From positions 14,455,521-14,519,520 of the forward strand of contig JAJKFL010000042.1 of assembly GCA_021186555.1 (NCBI GenBank): a stretch of DNA of 64,000 nucleotides, given 5' to 3'. The DNA comes from Reticulitermes speratus. Taxonomy: Eukaryota; Arthropoda; Insecta; Blattodea; Rhinotermitidae. The notes below the pieces were generated by a model. The model did not search any database and had not been told where the DNA came from. It saw only the letters and a list, made by a program, of their open reading frames with translations. The translations under genes were made by a program, and so were the position numbers. Below are positions 1 through 9,900 of this stretch, piece after piece (position 1 is the stretch's first letter; every line of letters starts with the position of its first letter).

Positions 1-235
1 ATCTGCTACTGGATTGAAAAAAGTTAGGAGAAACGAAGAGTATCATATTAAATTCATCCGACAAAACGTGTTCCGAATTAAATAAAAAGACGGGTTTGCT
101 CTGAAAGTTAAACAAACCATAATTTTTTTCCTCTGTATTATGAACATAAAAAAATAACGTGAAATTGTCATCCATGTTTATCATTAACTACGTTCGTGTT
201 ATGTTCTTGTGTATAAGACTTAAATCGTATCTTAC

Positions 236-291
236 CTTTCAACCGTCTCTTCCCGAAATCTGAGTTTGGTATCCGTTTACTGCGATTTATA
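236..291 (-). promoter_or_regulatory. TATA promoter and noncoding first exon of an off-window paralogue
   Basis: Read on the minus strand, a TATAAA box (286-291) is followed 30 nt later by an initiator-like CTCAGA centred on 261. A 26-nt exon then ends at a splice donor (AAAG then GTAAGAT; last exon base 236). The block is identical to the gene A promoter at 17256-17311. The gene it serves would have its ATG exon to the left of base 1, so it is not in the window. Transcription start and exon are predictions from motif spacing. Confidence 0.65.
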
Positions 292-769
292 TGGAGCTAT
301 TCAAATGAGCTCTGTGACAATAATTTCGAAATTAGATTGATTGTACTGATTACGTTTACATAACACTTATTCCAAAGAACAGTAATTGATGTTTACAGAA
401 TCACATGATAATCACTCTTTGGAAAGGTACAGGAGATACAAAGATTTATTTTGATAAAAGAGCAATCAATCTTAACATTAAAAAAATAAGTTGATCACCT
501 CTGATCGAATGTAATTGTATGCTGAAGTGATAAGGATAAAAGCGAAAGTTAAAAAACAATATATAATTTGAGACATTATCTCTATAATTTTGAAGTTCAT
601 GTGGCAACCATTTCACAATATACAGTTTGCAGAAATGCTAGTCCTTTATGAAGCCAGTCTCATGCATTAGTCGCCTTTATTGTGGTTCTTAGAGAAGTGC
701 CTGTATTGGCGTAGTCTTTCATTGACAGCTTCAAATCATATTAATTTGCATGTGTTATTATAAATTGTC

Positions 770-1041
770 GCCGATCCCAGTGGCCGTGCGGTCTAAGGCG
801 TGGGTCTGCGGCCGCTCGCTTGCTAGGATCGTGGGTTCGAATCCCACCGGGGGCATGGATGTTTGTCTCTTGTGAGTGTTGTGTGTTGTTGTCAGGTAGA
901 GGCCTCTGCGACGAGCCGATCCCTCGTCCAGAGGAGTCCTACCGACTGTGGTGTGTCTAAAGTGTGTGATCAAAAGAAATTACAACCTCGACACTGAAAC
1001 GGGAAAACGGAGTAGGTAGAAGAGGACGACTTAAAAAAAAA
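770..1041 (+). mobile_element. tRNA-derived SINE with 11-bp target-site duplication
   Basis: The head resembles a tRNA with pol III promoter boxes: an A-box-like GTGGCCGTGCGGTC and a B box GGGTTCGAATCCC. A tRNA-unrelated body and an A-rich end follow. It is flanked by perfect direct repeats of tataaattgtc at 759-769 and 1042-1052, the signature of a LINE-mobilised insertion. The minus-strand translation of such SINEs (containing PPVGFEPT) is a familiar false gene in insect annotations. The same insertion with the same flanks sits at 17787-18058, so it predates the 17-kb duplication. Confidence 0.9.
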
Positions 1042-2498
1042 TATAAATTGTCACTTTCGAAGCACATGAACAGCAAATTGTACAGATGTGTAAATGGCAA
1101 ATAGAGAAAACAGTTTTGTTGACGGTCATTACATGAGGTGAAAGAAGGGGATCTGTAACAGACGCTTATAGACAACTGTAATATCCGTTAATAATATGGC
1201 GTACTATTTGTGGCAGGGTAGATAAATATTTGTACGAAATAAAGCAAGTGGCTATTTTAAACACTTTATCCTTAATGCCATTGATATTAATGACATTAGT
1301 GAAAGAAAAAGGAATTAATAATGGCAGACAGAATTCCGACAGTTGTCATAGCACTGGTGATTTAAGCGAATATATTCAACATGCGTCACACAGACAGGAC
1401 TCGAATTTGAATATATTTGTTTGAGCTTTTAGAAGAAATTCAGCAGTGTCGACGATGCTTGTATGAGTCAGACATACTTGTCAAGCTCTGTGCCTTGTGT
1501 AGCGTTAATCGTTGGCCCTCTCCTCGGTGAGTCAGAAGTGAAAGAGGCTGCTTGATGCCATCTCGAAGTGACGTTTACTTTAACTTCGTAGTACGCGTCA
1601 CCAATCATCAAGCTGGGTAAGAGCACATAGATTTGGCAGAAATGTGAGAGTGGACACTTTTATTAATATCATTACAATGCTATGTAACTCCAATTACGAA
1701 GATCATGGATTCCAGTAGTCCTTAACTCGCTAAAATCTCCCCATTACTCGCATTCTAATGTGTATGGGTGGGATAGATTTTTTGTTACGGTTCATGGCCT
1801 GTTGACGATACGTTACAAAATCTCATATTCCAGAGAACTGATACAATATTTACACACTTGTCCTGTTCAAAATACAATAAATTGTAAAGAATGAAATACA
1901 ATATAACAATGTGTTTCATTAGCAACACATTTCGAAGAACAGCTCTCCGAAACGTCACTGATATGGAGTTATACTCGTATGTAGAGTTTTGTTACACTGA
2001 TTTTAATCTGTGTTTCAGGTAAATTTGTCAATAAATTCTTCGACGTAGGTCTGCGCGTGCAGTTTAGTTCTGTTCTCCAGCTGCCGTAGTAAAATTTAAA
2101 TTCTTAGTGTTACCCTTTGTACACGCACTTATTTTAATATGTGGAGCGTTCCTAATTGCAGGCTGGGGTGGTTACGGGACCGCTGGCCACGATTATAATC
2201 TCAGTGCATTCACTTGGAAACACCAACATTATAGTTTGTATAAATTATGATTAGAGATTGATACTCATGTGAGTGAGCTACTTCATCTTGAATGCAGTGC
2301 GTGCTTTTCGTGTCACTGAATCCTGAGTTACACAGCAAAAGAAAACCTTCTATATCTGATTGTTTAAGTGCCTGTAGCACATTTATTGCTTACCATTCTT
2401 ACATAAGGCACATATTAATGTGTTTTCTTAAATTACTGCAACATAAATTAAATGACATAAGCTAAGTAATTATTTTCGAATATAATAATACTGTGATA

Positions 2499-3040
2499 TT
2501 AATTGTAAATCTGGAAGGAAACTACAATTCCGGGGTATGGTTTAACAAGTTCATTAACTGAGCCAGGAAGGGGTTTGGTGATTTCTTCACCCGTGCCAGG
2601 AAGAGGTTTAACAAGTTCACCACCAGTGCCTGGAAGAGGTTTGATCAGTTCGCCGCGGGAGCCAGGAAGAGGTTTGATCAGGTCACCACCGGTGCCAGGT
2701 AGAGGTTTTATGAGTTCTCCGCCGGTGCCTGGAAGAGGTTTGACGAGTTCGCCTCCAGTTCCAGGAAGAGGCTTGATGAGGTCGCCACCGGTTCCAGGAA
2801 GGGGTTTAATGAGTTCTCCTCCGGTGCCGGGAACAGGTTTAATGAGTTCTCCGCCGGTGTCTGGAAGAGGTTTGATAAGTTCACCACCGGTGCCGGGAAG
2901 AGGCTTGATAAGTTCGCCGCCGGTGCCAGGTAAGGGTTTGATCAGTTCACCACCCGTGCCAGGAAGAGGCTTGATAAGTTCGCCGCCGGTGCCAGGTAGA
3001 GGTTTGATCAGTTCACCACCGGTGCCGGGAAGAGGCTTGA
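2499..3040 (-). pseudogene. R0: 3' remnant of a repeat-only family gene
   Basis: An open frame of about 180 codons holds 16 copies of the 11-residue repeat GELIKPLPGTG with a few variants (LPDTG, VPGTG, LPGSR). It ends in the family tail VVSFQIYN and TAA at 2499-2501. Nothing resembles the signal peptide or promoter found in R1-R3. At about 3040 the array stops inside a repeat and joins DNA matching 25276 and 32428, with the shared word tgatca at the junction. The simplest reading is a deletion that removed the 5' half of the gene and its promoter. It could instead be an assembly join between two similar sites. Its array differs from R1-R3 beyond about 2583, so it has not been homogenised with them. 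Confidence 0.75.
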
Positions 3041-4960
3041 TCATATAATTGTGCGTGTGCAGGTTTATTTCTCATTTCAAACTGCAGTTGTAAAATTTAA
3101 ATTCTTAGTGGAACCCCTTGTACATGCACTTGTTTTAATACGTGGGGTGTTCCAAATTATATGTGGGAGTGGTTATGGCATCGCTGGCCACGACTATGTG
3201 TCAGTGTATTCATTCTGAAATACAGGATTTAACATGAAATCTTAGGTAGAATTATGGTTAAGGCCGGTGTCTTGTGGCATGTGATATCGTGTAGAACGGT
3301 ACGAAATTTCGCAGGAGAATGCTGAACTCATATACAAAGTAGGCTTTCTGGTTGTGGGGAAAGCAGATCTTTCCGAAATGTCGATACTCATCACGAGATT
3401 AGAAAAAGATATATCTGAGAAGATCATATTATTGAATCAACTTCCGTAAGAAGTCAAAATGTCTTTTTGAATTATGACCTGTGTATGTATATTACTGAAA
3501 ATGTGTTATGTTGTGAGTTTGTAAAGAGTGAAGAAGATTTTGAGGCATACATGCATCTGCAAATTAGTTTTTTATATATTTTAGTGTTCACTTGGGTTCT
3601 ATAAGACTTAAAATTCCTTCCATGAATTCTTGTACGTTAAGCAAAATTTATGAGCCTACCAAGAGTCAGTTATTGCTTTTATTATTATTACGTAGAATAT
3701 ATTATACACACAACGAATTGAATTAGCAGATTTTAGTCACTTAAATTTTCTTCATGACTAGCAAGCACATATCAAGTTCATGAAGAAGGCTGTATAATCT
3801 GTACATTGAGCGGTGTTTATTTTCTTTTATTCATAGTGCCGTGCGGCTATATTTGTGTTTGTGTCGTCATCATCATTATCGTCAGCAGCAGCAGCGGAAA
3901 CAGGTGTAAGAATCATAAAAGAGTATTTAAAGAAATGCGTTTAGTCCTCTTCATATTGCTCCAAAGTGGCAGTAAATTATATGTCCCAAGTCGAGGTCAT
4001 CAAGGTGAAATTCAGGTTCTAGGAGTGAAGATCAAAATGCAAATCAGATTTCCGAGTTATTGTGTATGTGTTAATGTGTATTTTTGAACATTATGTCTGT
4101 ACCTCTGAGCTACATTTGGTGTTCATTTTACAATATATAGTCCACAGAAATACAGGCGCATAAAATCAGTGTAGTGCATTATTTATTTTCCTGTGGTTCT
4201 CTTAGTCATGCTTATATTGACTGAACTGTTTCATTGACAGCTTCAAGTTAGTCATGTATGTGGCTTATTTTAAACTGTCATATGTGTGAAGGAGTTAGTT
4301 ACAGATATGTAAAACGGCAAATAGAGAAAATAACTTTGTTGACGGTCATTACATGAGACGAAATAATTACATTTTGCAAGTAGTATATATTAATGAGGAT
4401 GCGCGCGGTGAATGTAAAATAGAACTGAGTGTAGGAGAAATGTAAGACATGCTTACAGAGAATTGTAATATTCTGTAATGATATGGCATTACATTTTTCC
4501 AAGAATACTTACGTATTTGTACGGAGTAAAGTAAGTGATTATTTAATTCTTTAACATCGTTGATATTATTGGTATTAATTAAAGACAAAGAAATTAATAA
4601 CGCCTGGAAGCCTATTGTCAAGGCCCATTGCGTTAGTTATTTGAACGAATACAGTCAACACAAAGATACAGACAGTTCTTGAATTTGAACTTGATTTTTC
4701 AGTCCCTGTAAGATCCTCAACAGAAAAAGTCGACAACGATTATTTGAGTCAGATAAGCTTCTCAAGCTCTGAGCCTTGTGTACCGTTAATCGTTGGCCCT
4801 GTTTTCATACAGCCAGAAGTGAAAGAAACTGCTTGATGCCATCTCGAAGTGACGTTTACTTTAAACTCGTATTAGAAGTCATCAGTCATCAGGTTGGGTA
4901 TCGGGCACATAGATTTGGCAGAAATGGAATAGTGGACACTTTCAATTAATATCATTACAA
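3041..4960. other. Intergenic mosaic from two cluster units
   Basis: No gene is seen. Bases 3041 to about 4065 closely match 25276-26300 and 32428-33460, the DNA that lies downstream of R2 and R3. From about 4066 to 4960 the match switches to a more diverged relative of 24300-24850 and 1050-1670, a part that normally lies further to the left in the unit. The order is therefore scrambled relative to the intact units. The short open frames here have no recognisable protein and no family-like splice sites. Confidence 0.6.
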
Positions 4961-6170
4961 GGGTCCCTGTCACCACGGCATGGCGCGTCCTCAGGTTGCG
5001 GATGGAGGAATGGCCTCCAGATATGGAGGGTAGCTGCGAATACATTGAATAAGCAGTCGCGGACAGCTTCGAGGTTGGGCGAGGTGCTAACAACTCCTCA
5101 CCTTAAAAAATTACCATGTTACGAAACACTGCACAAGGCCTCGGACCTGGACTGATTCTTTGGTACAACTTAAGCAAAGGAAAAGGGATATGAGATTTGG
5201 GACTTGGAACGTGAGGAGCCTGTATAGGTCAGGGTCACTTATGGCAATGGCCAGGGAATTAGCGAGGTATAAATTAGATTTAGTGGGTGTACAGGAGGTT
5301 AGGTGGGACAAAGGAGGCACAGTAAGAGCAGGTGATTTTACTTTTTTTTATGGAAAAGGAAATGAAAGTCACCAACTAGGAACAGTTTTCTTTGTGCACT
5401 AGAGAATAGTATCAACAATTAAGAGAATAGAGTTTGTTAGTGATAGGATGTCATATATAGTGCTGAGAGGTCGCTGGTGTAATATCATTGCTCTGAATAC
5501 GCATGCGGCAACTGAGGAGAAAAGTGATGACTCAAAGGACAGTGTCTGTGAGGAATTAGAATAGGGTTTCGATCATTTTCCTAAGTACCGTATGAAAATT
5601 CTGTTAGGAGATTTTAGTACAAAATTGGGGAGGGAGGATATTTTCAAACCGACAATCGGGAATGAGAGTTTATGTGAAGATAGTAGTGATAATAGTGTTA
5701 GAATAGTAAACTTTGCCACATCAAAGGTCTAGTTTTTAAGAGCACGATGTTCTCGCACCGAAACATTCACAAATACACCTGAATCTCTCCTGATGGGAAG
5801 ACTCATCAGATGGATCACGTATTGATAGATAGGAGATGGCATTCAAGTATCCTCGATGTGCGATCTTTCACGGGATCTGACTGTGATACTGATCGCTATC
5901 TGGTGGTTACAAAAGTTAGAGAAAGACTGGCGGTAAGTAAACAAGCAGCACAGAAGTTTGATGCGAAAAAATTTAATCTCAAGAAGCTAAGTGAAGTATA
6001 AATTAGAAAACAGTTTCAGATAAAGATTTCAAACAGGTTTGCAGCTTTGGAAAACTTAAATGTTAGCGAGGAAATAAATAGGGCTTGGGAAAACATTAAA
6101 GAGAGTATCAAAATCTCAGCTAAAGAGAGCCTAGGGCTGTATGAAAGGAAGCAGCATAAACCATGAGGTC
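4961..6170 (+). mobile_element. Fragment of an APE-type non-LTR retrotransposon (RTE-like LINE)
   Basis: After about 200 bases of probable 5'UTR, the plus strand encodes a typical apurinic-type endonuclease start (RFGTWNVRSLYRSG, then VGVQEVRWDKGG). Further on come MDHVLIDRRWHS and DCDTDRYLVVTKVRERLAVS, in a frame interrupted by several stops and shifts. The similarity ends near LGLYERKQHKP at about 6165, before any reverse transcriptase. This piece keeps the 5' end and lacks the 3' end, the reverse of the usual 5' truncation of LINEs. Later deletion is therefore likely. Cluster-unit DNA resumes at about 6171. Confidence 0.85.
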
Positions 6171-6215
6171 ATAGGAACTACATAGTGAAGTATGTCGTGA
6201 GTTATACAGGTCACG

Positions 6216-6443
6216 TATTAAAATTCACTTAACAACCAACAACTGCACTATTGAATTAAAATATCACTTAAAGTTACCCTACATATGTTTCGGTCATTAT
6301 TTGACCATCATCAGGGGTATCTATATCTTTATGTTTTCACTTCACTGTGCGCTACCCACATTTTTGTTTATTAATTTATTAATGTTTTCACTGGGAGTTT
6401 TAATTCAATAGTGTAGTTGTTGGTTGTTAAGTGAATTTTAATA
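6216..6443. mobile_element. 228-bp fold-back element, Penelope-type candidate
   Basis: Inverted repeats of about 46 bp, nearly perfect (left arm 6216-6261, right arm 6398-6443), enclose a 136-bp centre with no coding capacity. The arms share the word attaaaattcacttaac. The centre carries a hammerhead-ribozyme-like sequence on the minus strand, listed separately. Hammerhead motifs are known from Penelope-like retroelements and from retrozymes, so a Penelope-derived terminal piece is the favoured class; a MITE with a coincidental motif is the alternative. It lies next to the end of the LINE fragment. Confidence 0.6.
6275..6319 (-). ncRNA. Hammerhead-ribozyme-like motif (type I, minimal stem III)
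   Basis: On the minus strand the order is UACCC (stem I, 5' arm), CUGAUGA, one extra U, GGUCA-AAUAA-UGACC (5-bp stem II), GAAA, the palindrome ACAUAUGU with short stem III, then A and GGGUA (stem I, 3' arm). UACCC and GGGUA pair perfectly. CUGAUGA and GAAA are the two invariant catalytic boxes of the hammerhead, and GUA is an allowed cleavage triplet. The unpaired U between CUGAUGA and stem II departs from the textbook core. The same extra U occurs in the related element at 10928-11136. Activity is not shown by sequence alone. Confidence 0.6.
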
Positions 6444-6978
6444 TCATAATGCACGGTGAACAAAAAGTAAAACAGGTCACATATATTTCTAGAAGAGTGC
6501 AATCTGTGAAGCCATGTTGAAACAAATATGTAGCAGGGATGGGGAAGAGAAGAAATGCGTAGTGTGTTAGTGTGGAATAATTTGGGAAGTGAATACTTGA
6601 AGGCGATGGAAGGATAACGTTAAGATGGACCCATACAAATAGCTTATGTGGGTTAGAGGTGGCCACGCGTGTGACTGTTGCTTCATGTTGGATGGACTGC
6701 TTTTGTTTTTAGCGTCGTTGAACCGTGGGGTTTACAAGAGAAGAAAGTTACATGTTTGATTTCTATCAATGTTTCTAGTACATTTTTATCTCTGTACTCT
6801 TTTCCGAGGCACATATAATTGTTTTGCTTAAGTTACTGAAACACAAATTAAATAGGCAAAATTACATATTTATTTTCAACTGTAATAATACATTGATATT
6901 AATAGTAAATCAGGAAGGAAACTACAGACTATTATATATAAAATATAAGAGTGTTGTCTCTTGTATTTATTCAGATGC
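6444..6978. other. 3' flank and 3'UTR of gene A
   Basis: Bases 6470-6800 are a diverged relative of 26400-26750 and 44050-44340, so the DNA downstream of family genes is conserved. On the minus strand after the expected stop of gene A (6979-6981) there are two AATAAA signals, at 6966-6971 and 6869-6874. The stretch about 6885-6930 is the 3'UTR segment homologous to the last codons and 3'UTR of R0-R3; it shares TGTAGTTTCCTTCC and, further on, ATTAATATCA. In gene A it is not translated. Confidence 0.65.
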
Positions 6979-9900
6979 TTATCCGAAGAACTCAGTAGGA
7001 TCCACAAGTGATAGAATTCCAGAAATGTGTTGCTGCAGTTGGCTGTCCAAGAAGCCTATTATTTTGCCGTTGAGCAGGCGGTAATCCAAGTTAGAATTTT
7101 AGACAAAATCCAGTCAAGAACACCAAGTCCAGTGACTTTAATTTTGATGTCCCTGTTGAGAAAGAATCAGGTGCTGATGCTGAATTCATATTGAAGCATA
7201 AATTAATTTGTTGTGCTTAGGTTGATATACATCACATACAGCAACAGAAGTGCAGTAAAACACTCTACACAAATCTCCTAAATTGGTGATTAAGATTTTA
7301 GAATTATATTTTAAAATGACTTCCCTGTACCAACCTTTATAACAAAATTCTTCGAATGTGGCGTGTTTAACAACGACATTGACTTGTGAAATACGAAGGT
7401 TCCAACAGTGATTATACAGGACTTTATCTCACATCATGCGCCTCATGAAGGCGGTATATTGTCGAAACTGGTTTAGTAAACATTGTGATATTGAAGATTC
7501 AGGCCTTCTGCCAGAAGCTTCGAGTCTTCAGCAACACCGCTGTGAGAATGTCACATCTCTCGTAGCAGGGTTGGCGTCGTTCTGTCCAGCCCTGCATTAA
7601 TGCAAAAAAAGCCTCTGCCCGAATGACACAGTTCTTTTTGCTGCAGAGATATGTGTGTCTACTCTTAAATCTCTCCTCCAACTGAACAAAACTACACGGT
7701 TTTTAAATTCAACAAAACAGTTGGAAACGTCCTCGTCATCTAATTCCATTGATTTAAACTGCACTATGTCAGGTACACAATTATGGACTGAATTCGGAAA
7801 ACCTATAAGGCACGTACCAAGCTTCGAGTTTCCACATCACACAGTGTGGAAATTTAATGACGTTCTGATGGCGTATTGTCCTACTTACTTGGCATACTCA
7901 ATGTGGACATCTTCGAGAGTTATGGAAGGTTCTGCGGCCAAGAGAACGTTAACCTTCAGGAAGATGGAGTTGCTACCGACCTGGGCGCCCACAGTGCCAG
8001 AGGGCCCAATGCCCTGAAATTTCGCCTCGTATCTGTTGTAGCCAAGCTGTAATTAATTTATGAATTAGTGGTGCTTTTGTAGCAATTGGAATCAGTGTTA
8101 TTAAGAAGAAAGGGTACTGTCAATCCCAAGTTAGGATACGAATACATTTCAACTGCCAGAAGACACGTAGGTAGAAGAAGATGAAGAAGGAGGGACAAAC
8201 ATCTGTAACGACGGAACAAGCCTGGAATGGCTGGTAACGCGTTTCCGGTGTTGCTGTTGATATCTTAATAAAACGTACCCGGATCATAAGTCAGTGCAGT
8301 TCCGTTAACACTGACAATATAACGTACGTTTATAAATATATGATTAAATGTTATTGTGCCATGTCTGGCTCAGTTCTCCATGGAGGCACCTTCTGAGAGT
8401 TGTCGATAAGAAAGACTCCGTATTTTACAGTTTGTTCCATCCGAGATAGGAATGTTCCCCATGTGAAACCATCTAATGACCCTGCAATTATTTGTGTTCC
8501 CTATTCCTTACAATGTAATTGAAGATACGTGGACTCCATATTTGTCCCGGAGATTAGGAGACAAAAAACTCAGGACTGTACAAGAGTGGGTAGAAAACCC
8601 GTTATGTGGCCTATGTCGTAATGAAGTGTTTAAGAGATAAGAAAACATCGGGAAATATTTTTATAAATAGTAGACTACATTTAGGGGAAGCTTTTTTTTT
8701 ATCAGATTGTAAATTAGTGTAAAATGCATTGTTAACTGTTTGCAATAGCTGGAAAAATGTAAGTGCACTTCATTTGTTGCCATATTTAACCTCCTTATTA
8801 TGTTTTCGAATGAATGTTTCTAGTTATTCTATTTGCGTTTTAAGAAACTTGCATTTCATATATGCAAGTGGTACCCGCTGCACATATAACTTTCCTTATA
8901 CAACGATAAGTTGCGCTGACATAAGACTTACTTCAAGTTGCGTCAGCCCCACACTTCCGAACACTTGAGGCCTCCAGTGTTTACGTCGTAATCCAAACTG
9001 ATATCTCCTGTTCTTGTGAGCGTGGCCAAATTCCTGGCGTGACCGTCACGTGTAGTGAAACTTCCGTGAAACGTGATAAACAGGATCTGGAACGGAAATA
9101 TGTTGTGATCACTTAAACGTATTGTCCACTGCAAGTAAATTCATTCGTCAGTTCATTTAGTGTGAAAATAACCTACCTTCTTTGAGAACGAAGCTTCTAT
9201 ATTAGGAATAGCAACTTCGGACAGTCCGTTATCCCCGATGTAACTGCGCGCAACGTTCAGAAGTTTATCCACGTAGTCATTTGCTACAACTGTAAGACCC
9301 CTTGCGTGTTTCCTTGAGAGAAGGAAAAATAAGGTCACACAGTGACTGTCTGTTTCACACAAAAATGAAGTGTATTAATCTTGGATTAGCGATAAAATTT
9401 TGTGCGCTCGTACGATAAAAAGTAAAGGTAAAGTTCACCCTACAACCTGCCATGAAAACACAGAGTAGGAGTAGTTTTATAGCTCTGCTCTTTCTTTCAC
9501 CCCGGCGCTAGATGGGGGTGGGTGGTTAACGCCACGCTCCGGCCGCTTTACCGCCGGGGATAACCCGGTACCCATTATATAGGAGTTTCGGTGGGACCCA
9601 TGGCCGTTCTGGATGGGGGAGGAAAATCTCACCCCGACCGGAATTCGATCCCCGGACCGTCCAGCGCGTAGCGAGTCGCTGTAGCCACTGCGCCGTCCCG
9701 GCCCTCACTCGCGCAATATTACACATTACTATTAAGTACCATTAAGTCACTTACGTACTTCGGTGGGGGCTTTGGTGCAACTGTATCATCTGAAGTACAA
9801 GGATGAACTTACGGATGAAGTACGTTTGGTCGGTGTAATGGAAACAATTATTTCTCTCTCTCCCCCCCCCCCCTTGAATATCAACGGATGCATCCTGTGG

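Larger units (their letters stand above)
1..2498. other. Intergenic/upstream DNA, left copy of a recent duplication
   Basis: No gene is seen here apart from the promoter and SINE listed separately. The stretch matches 17023-19512 almost base for base, including the SINE with the same target-site duplication. It is therefore one arm of a recent segmental duplication with an offset of about 17.0 kb. By analogy with 17256-19512 it is the DNA between the promoter of a family member lying left of the window and the 3' end of R0. A stretch near 1440-1700 (conserved words such as agaggctgcttgatgcc) recurs in more diverged form near 4790, 24740, 31900 and 60260, so it belongs to the ancestral intergenic unit of the cluster. 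Confidence 0.8.

Noticed and set aside
770-860. Functional tRNA gene
   Set aside because: Pol III boxes are present, but the sequence is the head of a SINE with body, A-rich end and target duplication; no full cloverleaf was convincing.
758-973. Small minus-strand gene containing PPVGFEPT
   Set aside because: It lies entirely within a SINE with target-site duplications, and the same false frame occurs at 17775.
7499-8017. Open frames of 60 and 120 codons around exon 10 of gene A
   Set aside because: They are on the wrong strand or in intron DNA; the minus-strand exon 7889-8046 explains the conservation.
9526-9726. 66-codon minus-strand frame GTAQWLQRLATRW
   Set aside because: It is the translation of a tRNA-derived SINE, a common false gene.
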